A stretch of 64,000 nt of DNA from assembly GCA_944548615.1 (NCBI GenBank), contig OX155963.1, positions 19,896,261-19,960,260 of the forward strand, read 5' to 3'. The stretch is from Micropterix aruncella (Eukaryota; Arthropoda; Insecta; Lepidoptera; Micropterigidae). Below the pieces are notes generated by a model. It was not told the DNA's origin. It saw only the letters and a list, made by a program, of their open reading frames with translations, and made no database searches. Positions within the stretch are counted from its first letter, which is position 1, and every line of letters starts with the position of its first letter. A program made the translations under genes and the position numbers. Positions 61,779 to 64,000 of the stretch are shown piece by piece.

Positions 61779-62519
61779 GGTGCTACCTCACCGGGAGCAT
61801 TTGCCTGTAATGTACCGTTACAGATTCGAGCATTACATCAGTAAGGGAGGAGATCCGAGCATTACAGTGCGCAACCTGTAATTGTACAAACTGTAATATA
61901 TCGATTCTATGTTATATTGCAGGCGAATGCTCGTCAGTCAGGGAGGCAGTATTGTAACGTGATGCTCAAAATCGTATCTAAAGGTGGGTATACATCCGAG
62001 CACCAACTCTGCTCCGCGCATTTGCAACTGCTCCAGTAGTGTATACGTTGGCGCTCCAGGAGCGTGCAACGTTGCACGCTCCGCGGCGAGCGCTCCGAGC
62101 GGTGGCGGTAAATGCGCGAACACGAAGTAATGCGCAGAGCGTTCGTGGACGTGAGCAAAGTGAGACGTTGGTGGATACATCTCGTGCATCACGTTCGACG
62201 TTGAGTAAACGCGAATCCATCGCTATGAAGTGGGCCGAAGAGAAATGTCTAGCTCTAATCGGGGGGGGGGGGGGGGTACCGAAATTATACAGTGTTGTGG
62301 GAACCGAAGGGTGATAAATTTAAAAATAAATTCTGGCGACGACATGTTCGCTCAATGTTCGAATGAAAACTGCGGAGCACTCGCTGTTCTTGAGTTGATG
62401 CGCGAACCGTCTCCATTCGAGAAGTTGCAGATGCGCGGAGCAGAGTTGATGCGCGAACCTAATGGTTACCCACCCTAAAATGTTATATTACAGGCGAATG
62501 CTCCCGGTGAGGAAGCACC
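61779..62519. mobile_element. TIR element containing a nested Harbinger MITE
   Basis: GGTGCTACCTCACCGGGAGC at the left and the complement GCTCCCGGTGAGGAAGCACC at the right, with CATTxGCCTGTAA next. The Harbinger-like element at 61982-62475 interrupts it. Confidence 0.7.
61982..62475. mobile_element. Harbinger-like MITE with MADF fragment, copy 2
   Basis: Ends AGGTGGGTATACATCCGAGC and (complement) GGGTGGGTAACCATTAGGTT, flanked by TAA on both sides (61979-61981 and 62476-62478), the Harbinger target duplication. The plus frame from 62225 reads MKWAEEKCLALI and is then broken by a poly-G run at about 62261-62275. Confidence 0.8.
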
Positions 62520-64000
62520 TGAAGAACCTGTACGATTAATTTGTTGACCAAACGTTCGATACTTTTTGAACAGGGTGATAATCAATGCTGTTTTTTCTTT
62601 CAGCAGTCATCGCATGCCTCCAGACCTCAGAGAGCTAATGGACGTGTATTTAGCAGCTGATTTACCACAACTGACTCACACTGTTACATAGGGTACGCAC
62701 GTTATTTGATACCATTGAATTATCTGTTAGAAAATTTTCCTATCTGCTGTTAGAAGCGGAATTGTTAGAAGAAGAGATATAGAAAAGTAATGTCATTTTC
62801 GCTAGTTAAAACGTCAACGTAGCGCCAGCAACTGACTTGTCTTGAATTTAAAGTCAGTAACTGACTCAGTGTAAATCAGCCTTTAGAGTTAAAATCCCCA
62901 CAAACGCATTGCCCGGTAGATTTCGTAATATTCGCTAAGACCGCACCATGGCAGAGGTAATCAGAAAACATATCCGCGGGGTGATAGGGATTCGGTTCAT
63001 CTTTTAATGTAACGACTAGATTAGGCGGGTATACTCAAAGAAAAGGCGGAATTAAGATCTTACCATAACGATAAACAGGTCATTTTGGAGGAAATTCGGC
63101 GCAGGATATTATATCTGGTACGTATGTTGGCCCGCTTTTACTTCTGCAACAAAGAAAAGCAAAGTGCGTTAGAAGAGATGCGTAGCCAAGGCTCTTATAA
63201 TAGAAACAGAAAATGTTTGTTTGTTTGGTTTTACTCTTTTTTGTGAAATTTCACGATGGGCGGATTTATTATCATACGACAATCTCTTACAACCAACCAC
63301 TGTGATGTGTTTATATGCATGTGTGCGTGTAGCATGTTCCTAAGTGTGTGTATTGTTATTGTTCTCGATCGACAGAATTAAATGCAATTCCGTTAATTTT
63401 ATCTCAACGGAAAAAAGCGTTGCTTCTATTTTTAACTGCAAAAATTATGCTGAGAGACAGACTAATTCTTTCAAAGAGGTTTTAGTTATTTTAGAGGATT
63501 CGTCAGCATTTTCTGCCATTACAGTAAGGATTTTTCTTAATGTTAACCTTCGAAACCTCAAAAACATAAATGAGAGACGTTGTTAACATTCTTAACAATA
63601 TTTCCCAACTCTACTCTCGCACGAAAATTTAAAGCTTTTGATTGTCTTCCAAAAATATTGAAATATATTTAGAGATAAAAAATTCGTTCGAAATTGCGAA
63701 AAAAACAAGTATTTATTTGAATATTTTTGTATTAGATTTATTTGTAGAAAGGTTCCGATTTGTGTGATATGTATTTGTAAATAAGTAAAATTCATTTGTT
63801 AAAATATATCTTGTAAAATAATATTAATTAATAATACGGAGCAATATTTATAAAACAGTAGGATGTCTATATTTTACTCCAGATTACTTATAGTTAGCAT
63901 AATTTTAATATATCGTAATCAAATCACTAATAAATAATATCTATAATAAGGTTAATTATCCGTATAATAATGTTAATGAAAGTTCAGAAATGAAAGGCTC
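62520..64000. other. Right-end spacer
   Basis: The repeat at 63210-63420 matches 40160-40400. No host gene or complete element recognised to the window end. Confidence 0.4.

Overview
This window is nuclear DNA of an insect, most likely a moth or butterfly. The genes are spliced and have insect-type orthologues. The AT-rich spacers are packed with short DNA transposons, Helitron pieces and non-LTR retrotransposon 3' ends of types familiar from Lepidoptera. Short (TTAGG)n runs, the insect telomere unit, also occur. The order is inferred from family knowledge; species was not determined. Only about 4 kb is protein-coding host sequence.

The left third (1-23.3 kb) holds three tandem, same-strand copies of HADH, the mitochondrial L-3-hydroxyacyl-CoA dehydrogenase of fatty-acid beta-oxidation. 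Copy A (minus, 2157 down past base 1) runs off the left edge. Copy B (minus, 13327-10007) is spliced like C but has a TAA inside the catalytic exon. Copy C (minus, 23304-20545) is intact, 311 aa. An intact single-exon TAF9 gene (TFIID/SAGA histone-fold subunit) lies at 3519-4226 on plus. Decayed pieces of TAF9 sit just beyond the 3' ends of HADH-B and HADH-C, so the duplicated unit was a convergent TAF9-HADH pair, later invaded by transposons.

The middle (27.3-42 kb) is the JNK gene (basket) on minus: eight coding exons giving a complete 400-aa MAP kinase with the TPY activation loop. Inside its first coding intron, at 39771-39529, there is a second exon that encodes a different start of the kinase domain (MFVSVEFGDT...GLGAQGMV). 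It ends in the same splice phase as canonical exon 1 and splices in frame to exon 2. Including both exons would give an immediate stop, so they look mutually exclusive. This is the most interesting item in the window.

The right third (42-64 kb) has no recognisable host coding exon. It is probably the upstream part of the JNK locus or intergenic DNA, filled with MITEs (piggyBac-, Harbinger- and hAT-like), Helitron fragments and LINE tails. Several insertions are nested in one another, and paired empty and filled copies in this same window let the insertion order be read directly.
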